The notes under the pieces: generated by a model | Database searches by the model: none | The model's input: only the letters and a program-made list of their open reading frames with translations | Told to the model about the DNA's origin: nothing | Origin: FEN-1219 sp964457725 | GTDB lineage: Bacteria > Pseudomonadota > Gammaproteobacteria > Steroidobacterales > Rariloculaceae | Assembly: GCA_964457725.1 (NCBI GenBank) | Contig: CAYWGQ010000001.1 | Coordinates: 1-64,000 of the forward strand | DNA length: 64,000 nt | Reading direction: 5' to 3' | Position numbers and translations under genes: made by a program | Part shown: piece by piece, positions 26,402 to 35,406 of the stretch | Layout of the letters: each line of letters opens with the position of its first letter | How positions within the stretch are numbered: position 1 is the stretch's first letter

Positions 26402-28531
26402 GTGAACGCGGTCGAGCGCCTCGCCGAGCGCCTCGGGATCGAGCCCGCCTTCCGCGACGCCGCGGGCGAGCTGCGCCGCACGTCGCCGGACGTGCGGCTC
26501 GCGATCCTCGCCGCGATGGGCGTCGCCGTAGCTAGCGACGACGACGCGCGCGCGGCGCTCGATGCGCTCGAGCGCGAAGAGTGGGACGTGCCGTTCACGC
26601 CGACCGTGGCTTGCGCCGGGCCGTCCGGCGTCTGCGTCGACGTCGCGCTGCCCGCCGCGACCGGCACCGTGCGTTGGACGGCGACGCTCGAGTCCGGCGA
26701 TCGGGCGCGCGGCGAGGCGCGCTTCCCGGCGCTGCCGCTCGTCGCGCGCAGGGACGCGTTCGAGCGCCGCCGGCTCTCGCTCGGCGCGCTGCCGCTCGGC
26801 TACCACCGGCTCGCGCTCGAGCACGGCGGCGACGCGGCCGCTCGGGCGACGCTCGCGGTCGTGCCGCGCGCCTGTCATACGCCTGAAGGGTCGGATCGCG
26901 GCGGCGGGGTCTGGGGCATCGCGGTGCAGCTCTACGCGCTTCGCTCCTCGCGCAACTTCGGCATCGGCGATTTCACCGACCTCGCGGACCTCGCGGCCGT
27001 CGCCGCCGGCCTCGGCGCGTCGGCGGTCGGCGTCAATCCGCTGCACGCGATGTTCCCCGACGAGCCGACCCACGCGAGCCCGTACTCGCCGTCGAGCCGG
27101 ATCTTCTCGAACGTGCTGTATCTGGACGTCGCGGCGGTGCCGGAGGTGCGCGCGCTCGGCTCGCGCTTCGCGGCGGCCGAGGCCGCCGCAGCCCGCTGCC
27201 GCGCGGCCGAGCTCGTCGACTACGAGGCGGTCGCCGCGGCGAAGCTCGCCGTGCTCGACGCCGCCTTCGAGCGCTTCGAGGCGGCCGCCGAGCCCGCGCG
27301 GCGCGAGCGGTTCGCACGGTTCCGGCAAGAACGAGGCGACGCGCTCGAGCGATTCTGCCGCTTCCAGGCGCTGCGGGAGCACTTCAAGTCGCTCGACCGC
27401 GAGCGCGCGGATTGGCGGCGCTGGCCGCCGGAGTACCGGGATTGCCGCTCGGGTGCGGTCCAGTCCTTCGCGGAGCGCCACCGCGGGCGGATCGCATTCC
27501 ACGCGTGGACGCAGTGGCTCGCGGACGAGGCGCTCGCGGCGTCCGCCGCGCGCGCGGAGCCGCTCGCGATCGGGCTCTATCGCGACCTCGCCGTCGGCGC
27601 GGACAGCAGCGGCGCCGAGGCGTGGTCGTATCCGGGGCTCTTCGTCGAGGCGGCGACGGCGGGCGCACCGCCGGACGTGTTGAATCCGAACGGCCAGAAC
27701 TGGGGCTTGCCGCCGATGAACCCTCGGGCGCTCCGCCGCGACGGGCTCGGCGGCTTCGTCGACCTCGTGCGGGCGAACATGCGCCACGCGGGCGCATTGC
27801 GCATCGATCACGCGATGGCGCTCGAGCGCCTCTATTGGATCCCGCGAGACAGCGAGCGCGGCGAAGGCGCCTACGTCACGTATCCGCTGACCGACTTGCT
27901 CGGCGTGCTGGCACTCGAGAGTCGCCGCGCACGCTGCGTCGTGATCGGCGAGGACCTCGGCACGGTGCCGGAGGGCTTCCGCGACCGCATGCGCGCGGCG
28001 AACGTGCTGTCCTACCGCGTGCTCTCGTTCGAGCAGGAGGACGGGCGGCTCACCCGTCCCCGAGACTACCCCCGCCTCGCGCTCGCGACGATCGGCAGCC
28101 ACGATCTCGCGACGCTGCGCGGCTGGTGGCAAGGGCACGACATCGCGATCAAGCAGCGGAAGCGGCTCTATCCGAACGCGGAGGCGGCGGCCGAGCAGCG
28201 CGAGCAGCGAGCGCGAGAGCGGCGGATGCTGCTCGCCGCGCTCGCGGAGGAGGAGATCGCGCTGCCGGACGGCTTCGACGCGGACTCGCCGTACGAGGAC
28301 GCGCTCGCGCTCGCCGTGCACGAGCTGCTCGGCCGCACGAGCGCCTGGCTCGCGTTGACGCAGCTCGAGGACATGACCGGCGAGCTCGACCAGGCGAACC
28401 TGCCCGGCACGGTCGACGAGTATCCGAACTGGCGGCGCCGGCTTGCGGTGCCGCTCGAGGCGCTCGGGACCGACGAGCGCGTGCGCGCGATCGCCGCGCT
28501 CCTGACGCGCCTCCGCCCATCCCCTCGGTAG
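26402..28531 (+). CDS. malQ: 4-alpha-glucanotransferase MalQ (amylomaltase)
   Basis: 709-residue GH77 enzyme that transfers malto-oligosaccharide chains. Catalytic residues are Asp469 (LRIDHAM), Glu517 (VIGEDLGTVP) and Asp568 (GSHDLAT). An N-terminal domain of about 150 residues precedes the barrel, as in Gram-negative MalQ. The GTG at 26402 has AGGAA 7 bp upstream and is preferred over an earlier in-frame start that would overlap treZ. The stop codon TAG lies inside a palindromic repeat (28527-28552). With treZ it would process glucans towards trehalose. Confidence 0.93.
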   Translation: MNAVERLAERLGIEPAFRDAAGELRRTSPDVRLAILAAMGVAVASDDDARAALDALEREEWDVPFTPTVACAGPSGVCVDVALPAATGTVRWTATLESGDRARGEARFPALPLVARRDAFERRRLSLGALPLGYHRLALEHGGDAAARATLAVVPRACHTPEGSDRGGGVWGIAVQLYALRSSRNFGIGDFTDLADLAAVAAGLGASAVGVNPLHAMFPDEPTHASPYSPSSRIFSNVLYLDVAAVPEVRALGSRFAAAEAAAARCRAAELVDYEAVAAAKLAVLDAAFERFEAAAEPARRERFARFRQERGDALERFCRFQALREHFKSLDRERADWRRWPPEYRDCRSGAVQSFAERHRGRIAFHAWTQWLADEALAASAARAEPLAIGLYRDLAVGADSSGAEAWSYPGLFVEAATAGAPPDVLNPNGQNWGLPPMNPRALRRDGLGGFVDLVRANMRHAGALRIDHAMALERLYWIPRDSERGEGAYVTYPLTDLLGVLALESRRARCVVIGEDLGTVPEGFRDRMRAANVLSYRVLSFEQEDGRLTRPRDYPRLALATIGSHDLATLRGWWQGHDIAIKQRKRLYPNAEAAAEQREQRARERRMLLAALAEEEIALPDGFDADSPYEDALALAVHELLGRTSAWLALTQLEDMTGELDQANLPGTVDEYPNWRRRLAVPLEALGTDERVRAIAALLTRLRPSPR

Positions 28532-28552
28532 GAGCGGCTGTCCAGCCGCGAC
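28527..28552 (+). repeat. REP-like palindromic unit, single copy
   Basis: GGTAGGAGCGGCTGTCCAGC followed by CGCGAC. The unit folds as GCGGCTG-TC-CAGCCGC. It contains the malQ stop codon. The same unit occurs in inverted pairs at 45455-45527, 52973-53131 and 57947-58100. The next 120 bp to 28675 contain no other gene; a TATGAT box at 28639-28644 may be the -10 of the following gene. Confidence 0.8.
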
Positions 28553-28675
28553 TGCCGCAGCATCGAGGTCGTCGCAGGGCCCCTGCGCTGACCTAAACGC
28601 TGCGGCGCCGCGGCGCGGAGGCCGCCCTTCCCTTCGGTTATGATCGGGCAGACGAAGAACGACAGGGGGACCGCC

Positions 28676-29965
28676 ATGGAGCACTTCGCGCAGACGTTGC
28701 GGTGGGCGCGGCTGTCGAGCCGCAATTCCGGGCGCCGACCGCGATCGCACCTGCTCGCCGCGGCCGCCCTCTCCTTCGCCGCCGGCGCGGCCCTCGCGCA
28801 GCCGACCGCGTTCGACGGCGCGCGCGTGATCGTCGGCGACGGTCGCGTGATCGAGGATGCGACTTTCGTCGTCGCCGACGGCCGGTTTGCCGCGGTCGGC
28901 GCGCGCGGCGCGGTCAGCGTGCCTGCCGGAGCGGCGCGGGTGGACTTGACGGGCACGACCGTCATCCCGGCGCTGATCGACACGCACGTGCACTTGAGCC
29001 GCGAGCGCGACGCGCTCGTCGACGACCTCCGCCGCCGCGCCTACTTCGGCGTCGGCGCCGCGATGAGCCTCGGCCAGGATCAGGGCGACGCGGTGTTCGC
29101 GATCCGCAACGAGACGATTCCCGGCGCCGCCCGCTACCGCACCGCGGGGCGCGGCATCACGACGCCGGAGCCCGGCAGGTCCGACATTCCGTACTGGGTC
29201 CGCTCGGCCGAGGAGGCGCGCGCCGCAGTGCGCGAGCAGGCCGCGCTCGGCGTCGACATCATCAAGCTCTGGGTAGACGACCGAAACGGCGCCTACGAGA
29301 AGCTGCCGCCGGAAATCTACTCCGCCGCGATCGACGAGGCGCACCGGCACGACCTGCGGGTCACCGCGCACATCTTCGCGCTCGAGGACGCCAAAGGGCT
29401 GCTGCGCGCGGGCCTCGATGCGTTCGCGCACGGCATCCGCGACACGGACGTCGACGCCGAGGTGATCGCGCTGTTCCGCGAGCGGCCGAATGTCGTGCTC
29501 GTGCCGAACCTGCCGGACCCGGGCGTCGTCACGGATGTCGGCTGGCTCGACGGTCACGTGCCCGGCTCGGTGCTCGAGCGCCTCCGCGCGGCGTCGACGG
29601 ACCGTCCCGAAGCGCAGGCCGCATTTGCGATCCAGGCGCGCAACCTCGCGCGGCTCGCGCGCGAAGGCGTCACGATTGCGCTCGGCACGGACGGCAACTC
29701 GCCATGGGCCGTGCACCTCGAGATGGCCGACATGGTCAGAGCCGGAATGGCGCCGGCGGACGTCATCGTCGCCGCGACGCGCAACTCGGCCGAGCTCGTC
29801 GGGCTCGACGACGCGGGCACGATCGAAGCGGGCAAGAGCGCCGATTTCGTCGTGCTCGACGCGAACCCGCTGGAGGACATCGCGAACACTCGCCGCATCC
29901 GCGCGGTGCATCTGCGCGGTGAGGCGGTCGACCGCGACGCGATCCGCCGCGCGTGGACGGACTGA
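28676..29965 (+). CDS. secreted metal-dependent amidohydrolase
   Basis: 429 residues with an unusually long Arg-rich n-region before the hydrophobic signal core (LLAAAALSFAAGAALAQ, about residues 28-44). Amidohydrolase fold: metal ligands His104 and His106 in DTHVH, a lysine in DIIKLWVDD, HIFAL and HGIRDTD histidines, and Asp in LGTDGNSPW. It would act in the periplasm on an imide, amide or cyclic substrate, unknown. The ATG at 28676 has GGGGGA 6 bp upstream. A degenerate copy of the local REP unit (28701-28727) encodes part of the n-region. Confidence 0.87.
   Translation: MEHFAQTLRWARLSSRNSGRRPRSHLLAAAALSFAAGAALAQPTAFDGARVIVGDGRVIEDATFVVADGRFAAVGARGAVSVPAGAARVDLTGTTVIPALIDTHVHLSRERDALVDDLRRRAYFGVGAAMSLGQDQGDAVFAIRNETIPGAARYRTAGRGITTPEPGRSDIPYWVRSAEEARAAVREQAALGVDIIKLWVDDRNGAYEKLPPEIYSAAIDEAHRHDLRVTAHIFALEDAKGLLRAGLDAFAHGIRDTDVDAEVIALFRERPNVVLVPNLPDPGVVTDVGWLDGHVPGSVLERLRAASTDRPEAQAAFAIQARNLARLAREGVTIALGTDGNSPWAVHLEMADMVRAGMAPADVIVAATRNSAELVGLDDAGTIEAGKSADFVVLDANPLEDIANTRRIRAVHLRGEAVDRDAIRRAWTD
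28701..28727 (+). repeat. degenerate REP-like unit inside a coding region
   Basis: Matches the local palindromic unit at 22 of 27 positions, in the same orientation as the copy at 28527, and keeps the GCGGCTGTC-GAGCCGC stem. It lies in the first codons of the amidohydrolase gene and codes for part of RWARLSSRNS. Confidence 0.55.
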
Positions 29966-29998
29966 GCGCCGCCGTTACAAACTGAAACACTCCGAAAC

Positions 29999-30016
29999 CG
30001 GGCCGACATCGGCCCG
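29999..30016. promoter_or_regulatory. 18-bp palindrome upstream of mddA
   Basis: CGGGCCGA-CA-TCGGCCCG is a near-perfect palindrome in the gap between the amidohydrolase and mddA. Just upstream, 29974-30000 is AT-rich with spaced AAAC repeats. It could be the amidohydrolase terminator hairpin (no T-run follows) or an operator for mddA. Confidence 0.35.
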
Positions 30017-30078
30017 ATGCACGCGCCGCGTAGCCTCTTCCGCGTGGGGATGGTCACCCAACACACCGGGAGAGAACG

Positions 30079-30843
30079 ATGGTCAAACGCATTCTGATTT
30101 TCGCCTACGGCGTCGCGTGCTACGCGATTTTCTTCGCAACGTTCCTCTATGCGATCGGCTTCATCGGCAACTTCATCGTGCCGACCACGATCGACGGCGA
30201 GCCGACGTTGCCGTTCGCCACGGCGCTCGCGATCAACCTCGGCTTGCTCACGCTCTTCGCCGTCCAGCACAGCGTGATGGCGCGGCCCGCGTTCAAGCGC
30301 CGGTGGACGAAGATCATCCCGCCGGCGGCGGAGCGCAGCACCTACGTGCTCTTCTCGAGCCTCGCGCTGATCGCGCTGTTCGCGTTCTGGCAGCCGCTCG
30401 GCGGCGTCGTCTGGAGCGTCGACAGCCCGATCGGCCAGGCCGTGCTCTACGCGCTATTCGCTTTCGGCTGGGCGACGGTGCTCGTCTCCACGTTCCTGAT
30501 CAACCATTTCGACCTGTTCGGCTTGCGGCAGGTGTGGCTAGAGCTGCTCGGGCGCCCGTACACGCCGCTCCAGTTCGGCACGCCCTTCTTCTATCGCCAC
30601 GTGCGGCATCCGTTGTACGTCGGCTGGCTGTTCGCGTTCTGGGCGACGCCGCACATGACGGTCACGCACCTCGTGTTCGCACTGATCACGACCGCGTACA
30701 TCCTGACCGCGATTCAGCTGGAAGAGCACGACCTGCTCGACGCGCATCCCGAGTACGCGGAGTACCGCCGGCGCGTGCCGATGCTGATTCCCCGCATCGG
30801 GCGCCGCCGCCGCTCGCGGACCTCGCTCGCGCCCGCGAAGTAG
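30079..30843 (+). CDS. mddA: methanethiol S-methyltransferase MddA-like membrane enzyme
   Basis: 254-residue membrane protein with about six helices. It resembles MddA, which methylates methanethiol to dimethyl sulfide, within the NnrU/isoprenylcysteine methyltransferase-like group. Family features seen are LFAVQHSVMARPAFKRRWT early, STYVLFSSLAL, and the SAM-binding-type FFYRHVRHPLYVGWL with ATPHMT, followed by EEHDLLDAHPEYAEYRRRVP. The GGGAGAG site precedes the ATG. It is followed by a strong terminator, so it is probably monocistronic. NnrU-like function is the main alternative. Confidence 0.75.
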   Translation: MVKRILIFAYGVACYAIFFATFLYAIGFIGNFIVPTTIDGEPTLPFATALAINLGLLTLFAVQHSVMARPAFKRRWTKIIPPAAERSTYVLFSSLALIALFAFWQPLGGVVWSVDSPIGQAVLYALFAFGWATVLVSTFLINHFDLFGLRQVWLELLGRPYTPLQFGTPFFYRHVRHPLYVGWLFAFWATPHMTVTHLVFALITTAYILTAIQLEEHDLLDAHPEYAEYRRRVPMLIPRIGRRRRSRTSLAPAK

Positions 30844-30862
30844 CTCCATCGCGGCGCAGCGC

Positions 30863-30899
30863 AGAAGCCCGGCCGGATCCCCCCTCCGGCCGGGCTTCT
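30863..30899 (+). terminator. strong hairpin terminator after mddA
   Basis: A perfect 15-bp stem (AGAAGCCCGGCCGGA and its complement) with a 7-base C-rich loop begins 20 bp after the mddA stop. It is followed by CCGTTTCTCG, a weak T-run. This is the strongest hairpin of terminator type in the window. Confidence 0.75.
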
Positions 30900-31121
30900 C
30901 CGTTTCTCGAAGCTTCGTTTCGCTCGACGCGACGCAGGTGCCGAGCCTCCTGAGATCGTCACGCACTCCACTCGACGCTTGCACGCGAACGAAGTGTCGG
31001 CGGATCGCGACGTCGAAGGCACTCCCGCGTCGCCGAACCGCGACTCTTTCCCTTCATACGCGACTGCAACGTATAACTCCGTGCGTGGCGATTTGCGCCT
31101 CCTCGTCACGGAGCAGATTGA

Positions 31122-32078
31122 ATGACTCGGCACGGAACAGCTTTGGCCCTTCGCGCATTCCCGCTTCTCGACTCTCCGTGGATTGCGACCGTCTTTCTCG
31201 TGCTGCTCGCCGGACTTCCGGCGATGCAGGCTCACTCCGCGGCGCCGACGATCTCGGGGACACCGCCGACGGTCGCGACGGTCGGCACACGCTACAGCTT
31301 CGCTCCGCGCGCGTACGATCGCGATCGCGACCGGCTGCGATTCTGGATCTGGAACAAGCCGAGCTGGGCGTCCTTCGATTCGCGCACCGGACGGCTCTAC
31401 GGCACGCCGCAATCGAGGCACGTCGGCACTTACGGCAACATCACGATCGGCGTGACGGACGGACGCTCGCGCGTGTCGTTGCCGCGATTCAGCATCACGG
31501 TCCAACGCGGCGGCAGCACGCCCTCGCCCACCCCGACGAATTCCGCGCCCGTGATCACCGGCACGCCGCCGACGCAGGTGGTGCAAGGTCAGGCTTACGC
31601 GTTCACTCCGAGCGCGAGCGACAAGGACGGCGATTCGCTCACGTTCTCGATCGCGAACAAGCCCGCGTGGGCCACGTTCAGCACATCGACCGGCCGCCTG
31701 AGCGGCACGCCGAGCGCCGCCGACGTCGGCAACTACACGAACATCGTCATCTCCGTCAGCGACGGCAAGCAGCAAGTATCGCTCGCGCCGTTCTCGATTG
31801 CGGTCGTGGCGGTCACCTCCGGCTCCGCGACCCTCACGTGGCAGCCGCCGACGACACGGACGGACGGCAGCCCGCTGAACGATCTCGCCGGCTACCGCGT
31901 GCTGTGGGGCACGACCCGCGGTCAGTATCCGAACAGCGTGCGGCTCACGAACCCCGGGATCACGAGCTACGTCGTGAACAACCTCTCTCCCGCGACCTAC
32001 TACTTCGTCGTCGTCGCGGTGGACTCGAAGGGGATCGAGAGCGGTTACTCGAACGAGGCTTCGAAGACGATCCGGTGA
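31122..32078 (+). CDS. secreted protein with two Ig-like (He_PIG) repeats and an FN3 domain
   Basis: 318 residues. An N-terminal hydrophobic signal (about 20-40, ending MQAHSAAP) is followed by two tandem Ig-like repeats of about 90 residues (about 42-130 and 143-230). Each has the He_PIG pattern: P.I.GTPP, D.DGDSLTFSI.NKPAWATF and TGRLSGTP. The C-terminal domain (about 235-316) is fibronectin type III (YRVLWGTT, SYVVNNLSPATYYFVVVAVD). A Ser/Pro/Thr linker separates the repeats. No catalytic domain is present; it is probably a surface or adhesion-type binding protein. GGAG precedes the ATG. A TATAAC box at 31072-31077 may be its -10; the upstream 220 bp hold nothing else. Confidence 0.85.
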   Translation: MTRHGTALALRAFPLLDSPWIATVFLVLLAGLPAMQAHSAAPTISGTPPTVATVGTRYSFAPRAYDRDRDRLRFWIWNKPSWASFDSRTGRLYGTPQSRHVGTYGNITIGVTDGRSRVSLPRFSITVQRGGSTPSPTPTNSAPVITGTPPTQVVQGQAYAFTPSASDKDGDSLTFSIANKPAWATFSTSTGRLSGTPSAADVGNYTNIVISVSDGKQQVSLAPFSIAVVAVTSGSATLTWQPPTTRTDGSPLNDLAGYRVLWGTTRGQYPNSVRLTNPGITSYVVNNLSPATYYFVVVAVDSKGIESGYSNEASKTIR

Positions 32079-32282
32079 CGCGCGACGTCGACGGCCGGCT
32101 CCTCTCCGCCGGCCGTCGCCGCGCGCACGGCGCCGCACCGACGATCCTCGGGCAGCGGTGCGGAGCGCGGGCGGTCTTGTTGCTCCCCCTTCGTCGTGCG
32201 GCCGATAATCGGCTCGTCGCTCGCTGCGACTCGGTCGCGAGCAGAGGTGCTCGATCGTGACCGACCACCGGGGAGAAGAAGA

Positions 32283-32918
32283 ATGCGCACGACTTGGCCG
32301 CTGTTGTTGCTGCTGACCCTGCCCGCTTTCGCCGCCGCCCAGGATGCCCTGCCCCCCGACATCGATCCCGTGACGCTGTCGCGCCTGCCGCCGGTCACGC
32401 CGGAAGATCTGGACGAGGAAGGCCGGCGGCTGCTCGCGGAACGACCGAACTTTCGGCCCGGGCCCGGCCCGACGCACATCACCATCTACAGCCCGAACGG
32501 CCGCAATCTCGGCATCCCGATGGGCGACGGCAGCTTCGTCGGCGCGCGGAACTTCCAGCTCGCGACGCTGATCGTCGCGCGCGAGATCGACCAGCAGTTC
32601 GAGTGGACCATGCACGAGCCCGCGGGCCGGGACGTCGGCCTCGAGCAGGAGGTCATCGACGTCGTCAAGTACGACCGCGACGTCGACGGCCTCTCTCCGG
32701 CCGACGCGACCTTCATCACGTTCGGCCGCGAGCTGCTGCGCAACCATCGCGTCAGCAGCGAGCTCTGGGCCGACATGGTGAAGCACTTCGGCAAGCAAGG
32801 CACCGTGACGCTGATGACGATCATGGGCGAGTACCTGAAGGTCGGCATCATGTTGAACGCCGTCGATCAGCATTTGCCGCCCGGCCGGGAACCGCTGCTG
32901 CCGATACCGGCGCCTTAG
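32283..32918 (+). CDS. secreted carboxymuconolactone decarboxylase-like (AhpD-fold) protein
   Basis: 211 residues with a signal peptide (MRTTWPLLLLLTLPAFAAAQ). The rest has the helical AhpD/CMD pattern: ARNFQLATLIVAREIDQQFEWTMH, then a second helix pair ending EYLKVGIMLNAVDQHLPP. The peroxidatic CxxC of AhpD is absent, and there are no cysteines in the mature protein, so it is not a thiol peroxidase partner. Export of such a fold is unusual though known in environmental proteobacteria. GGGGAGAAGA precedes the ATG at 32283; earlier in-frame starts would lose the signal peptide. Confidence 0.8.
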   Translation: MRTTWPLLLLLTLPAFAAAQDALPPDIDPVTLSRLPPVTPEDLDEEGRRLLAERPNFRPGPGPTHITIYSPNGRNLGIPMGDGSFVGARNFQLATLIVAREIDQQFEWTMHEPAGRDVGLEQEVIDVVKYDRDVDGLSPADATFITFGRELLRNHRVSSELWADMVKHFGKQGTVTLMTIMGEYLKVGIMLNAVDQHLPPGREPLLPIPAP

Positions 32919-32943
32919 CGGACGAGCGCGGCGAAGCGTCCGC
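32918..32943. terminator. hairpin between convergent genes
   Basis: GCGGACG / CGTCCGC arms with a 12-base loop start at the last base of the upstream stop codon. They lie between the convergent AhpD-like and O-methyltransferase genes. It could serve both directions; there is no T-run. Confidence 0.4.
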
Positions 32944-32963
32944 CCCTCGGGCGGCGGCTGCTC

Positions 32964-34031
32964 TCAGGGCGATGGGGAATCGCCGCGCGGGGTTGCGCGC
33001 CGTCCCTCGATGACGAACATGTCGAACGCGTCCGGAACCGGCACGAGCGCCGTGATCGCGAGCCCGGCCTCCCGATAGAGCGCCTCCCACTCGAGGCGCG
33101 TGCGCTCCCTGCCGGGCAAGAGCAGCATCATGGTGACGTCGAGCAACTTGCTCGGCAAACCGGATGCGTCGCCGAGCGGCGGCAGAACGCTGTCGACCGC
33201 GATCACGCGCCCGCCGGGCTCGAGCTGCGCGCACACGTTGCGCAAAATCGTCGCGCACGAAGCGTCGTCCCAGTTGTGCAGCACCAGCTTGAGGACGTAC
33301 GCGTCGGCCTTTGGAACCGCCGCGAGCATATCGCCCGCGACGTACGAGAGCCGGCCCGCGACGTCACCGCCGACCGGCGCCCCGGCCTCCGAGGCGGCAA
33401 CGACCTCCGGCCGATCGAACACTATCCCGCGCATATCGGGATATCTCTCGAGCACGACCGCAAGAAAATGGCCCGCGCCGCCGCCTACGTCGACGAGCGT
33501 GCGGATGCCGGAAAAGTCGTAGCGCTCGAGCACGCCTCGGCTCGTCGCGATGTTGTGGGCCTTCGACGTCTCGGCGAACTCCTCGAGCGCGCTCGGGTTG
33601 GCCGCAAGATAGTCGAAAAACTCGAGCCCGAGCCGCGCTCGCGCCTGCGGCGCGCCTGTCGCGAGCCCGTCCGGCAGGCCGGCCCAGACGTTCCAGAGCA
33701 AGCCGCCCGAGTACTCGGCCAGCCGCTTCAGCGTGCCGGGCGCGTCCCGCGTCAAGTGCATGGACAAGGCGGTCGGGCCGAAGCGGCCGGCGGCATCCTC
33801 GGTGACGATGCCGAGCGCGGCGCACGCGCGGAGTGCTCGGTGCAACGCATCCGGGTGCGCGCGGATGCCGGCACTCCGCACCAGCTCCTCGGCGGACAGC
33901 GGCCCGGCCGCGAGGGCATCGGGCACGTCGAGCCGGACGATGTCGGCGAGGACCTTCGCAGCCCATGCGCCGAACAGCATCTCCAATAGAATCGCCTGCG
34001 GGGGCTTCTCGTGCACCTCGTAGCTCGACAC
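32964..34031 (-). CDS. SAM-dependent O-methyltransferase (Methyltransf_2 family)
   Basis: 355 residues. An N-terminal winged-helix dimerisation domain (about 15-95) is followed by a Rossmann SAM-binding domain with LVDVGGGAGHF and the catalytic-type histidine His252 in KLVLHNWDD. The family methylates hydroxyls of small molecules such as aromatic polyketides, acetylserotonin or carotenoid-type acceptors. No biosynthetic genes lie beside it, so the acceptor is unknown. The start is GTG at 34031. The cupin gene ends 63 bp upstream on the same strand. Confidence 0.88.
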   Translation of the reverse strand: MSSYEVHEKPPQAILLEMLFGAWAAKVLADIVRLDVPDALAAGPLSAEELVRSAGIRAHPDALHRALRACAALGIVTEDAAGRFGPTALSMHLTRDAPGTLKRLAEYSGGLLWNVWAGLPDGLATGAPQARARLGLEFFDYLAANPSALEEFAETSKAHNIATSRGVLERYDFSGIRTLVDVGGGAGHFLAVVLERYPDMRGIVFDRPEVVAASEAGAPVGGDVAGRLSYVAGDMLAAVPKADAYVLKLVLHNWDDASCATILRNVCAQLEPGGRVIAVDSVLPPLGDASGLPSKLLDVTMMLLLPGRERTRLEWEALYREAGLAITALVPVPDAFDMFVIEGRRATPRGDSPSP

Positions 34032-34094
34032 GGTTCGCTCTCGGCCGAAGCCGCTAGCATGCCGTACCGTGCGAGCAACCGCCTAGCGCCGCGG

Positions 34095-34490
34095 CTACTC
34101 CGTCGTCTTGCCGTCGAAGTGCTCCTCGGACGCGTCGGCCTCGGCCTTCGTGCGGTGAACGAGACCGTCCCGGTGCTCGGGAGGTCCGTAGATCGTGTAC
34201 AGCTTCAGCGGCCCTTCGCCGGTATTGATCACGTTGTGTCTCGCGCCTGCGGGCACGATAACGGCGAAGTCGTCTTCCACCTCGTGTGTCACGCCATCGA
34301 TCACGACCTGACCTTCGCCTTCCTCGAACCGAAAGAACTGATCGCGGTCGTCGTGCGTCTCCTCGCCGATCTCCTCGCCGGGTTGGAGCGCCATCAGCAC
34401 GAGCTGCAGGTGAGCGCCCGTGTAGAGGACGCGTCGGAAATCCTCGTTGCGCTCGGTGGCCTCTTCGATGTCGTCGACATAGCCTTTCAT
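34095..34490 (-). CDS. cupin-domain protein
   Basis: 131-residue single cupin barrel. Motif 1 is GEEIGEETHDDRDQFFRFEEG with His, Asp/Gln and Glu metal ligands; motif 2 is PAGARHNVINTG with its His. Such proteins bind a metal and may act as isomerases, dioxygenases or sensors. The ATG at 34490 (MKGYVDDIEEA) begins the conserved part and has GAGG 9 bp upstream; a longer open frame upstream is not convincing. It may be co-transcribed with the O-methyltransferase downstream. Confidence 0.85.
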   Translation of the reverse strand: MKGYVDDIEEATERNEDFRRVLYTGAHLQLVLMALQPGEEIGEETHDDRDQFFRFEEGEGQVVIDGVTHEVEDDFAVIVPAGARHNVINTGEGPLKLYTIYGPPEHRDGLVHRTKAEADASEEHFDGKTTE

Positions 34491-34705
34491 ACGGGTCGCC
34501 TCGTCTTGCCCATGAAGCTCCCGGGACCAGAAGCAAGTGTCGTGCCATGGTTCCATGCTTCGTCCCGGCCATCGCGAGCTTCGTCGCGCATCCCGGGGAC
34601 CCGCTTGGCCGACCGCGCCGCGCATTAGACCATGGTCCCATTCTGACGCGGGGCCGGCCGCGCTACGTTGGCTCGACGCTCGAAGCGAATCCTCCGGAGG
34701 CGGAC

Positions 34706-35278
34706 ATGCGATCTACTCTTCGAAAATGCGCGCTGGCCGCATCGGTGGCCTGCTGCACGACGGCGCTGGCCCAACGGGCCGGCCAGAGCATCAGCATCCA
34801 GCACGGCGTAGTGGTCGAGGCGCAGAGCGTCGAGATCGGCTCGGCATCCAACACTGGTGCGCTCGTCGGCGGAATCGCGGGCCTCGCCTCGGGCCGGAGC
34901 TCCTCTCGCAGAGCGCGCAACGCGCTGATCGGCAGCGCGGTCGGCGGCGCGGTGGCGTCCAACGCGCAAGGAAACCGGCAAGGCATGCAATACACGGTCA
35001 ACACCGGCAGCGGCCAAGTCATGGTCGTCACGGACCAGTCCGAGATCAAAATCGGCGACTGCGTGGCCGTCGAGAACGCCGGGACGGGCTCCGCGAACAT
35101 TCGCCGCGTCGCGATGGCGCTCTGCGAAGGCCCTGACGAGCTCGACGAGACCGTCGCCGCCGAGCTCCAGGAGGACGCCGAGGACTGCGTCACGGCCAAA
35201 GACGACGTGCTCGCCGCGGAGACGGACGAAGCGCTCGCCGCCGCCGTTCGCAGGGCGAGGATCCTCTGCGACAGCTAA
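34706..35278 (+). CDS. secreted glycine-zipper protein
   Basis: 190 residues with a signal peptide (about 1-22, ending TTALAQ). Residues about 50-90 form a glycine-zipper pair (GALVGGIAGLASG and NALIGSAVGGAVASN) like those in SlyB/Rick_17kDa outer-membrane proteins. A small beta domain follows (YTVNTGSGQVMVVTDQ..IKIGDCVAVE). The acidic C-terminal region has three cysteines. There is no lipobox, unlike SlyB, so it is probably periplasmic or a peripheral outer-membrane protein. CGGAGG lies 5 bp before the ATG. Confidence 0.75.
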   Translation: MRSTLRKCALAASVACCTTALAQRAGQSISIQHGVVVEAQSVEIGSASNTGALVGGIAGLASGRSSSRRARNALIGSAVGGAVASNAQGNRQGMQYTVNTGSGQVMVVTDQSEIKIGDCVAVENAGTGSANIRRVAMALCEGPDELDETVAAELQEDAEDCVTAKDDVLAAETDEALAAAVRRARILCDS

Positions 35279-35406
35279 GCGGCACGACCTCGGCACCGGA
35301 CATCGCCCGCTAATGGCGGCGCCGCGGGCGGCTTTGCTCGCCGCTCGCATGGCGCGCCGCAATCGAGCCCCCGGCTTTACCCTGACGGCGGCCAGGGCTC
35401 CCCGCC

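Noticed and set aside
25874..29911. Minus-strand open frame of about 1345 codons
   Set aside because: It is antisense to treZ, malQ and the amidohydrolase, all with intact catalytic motifs. The composition is Arg/Asp/Val-rich with no domains.
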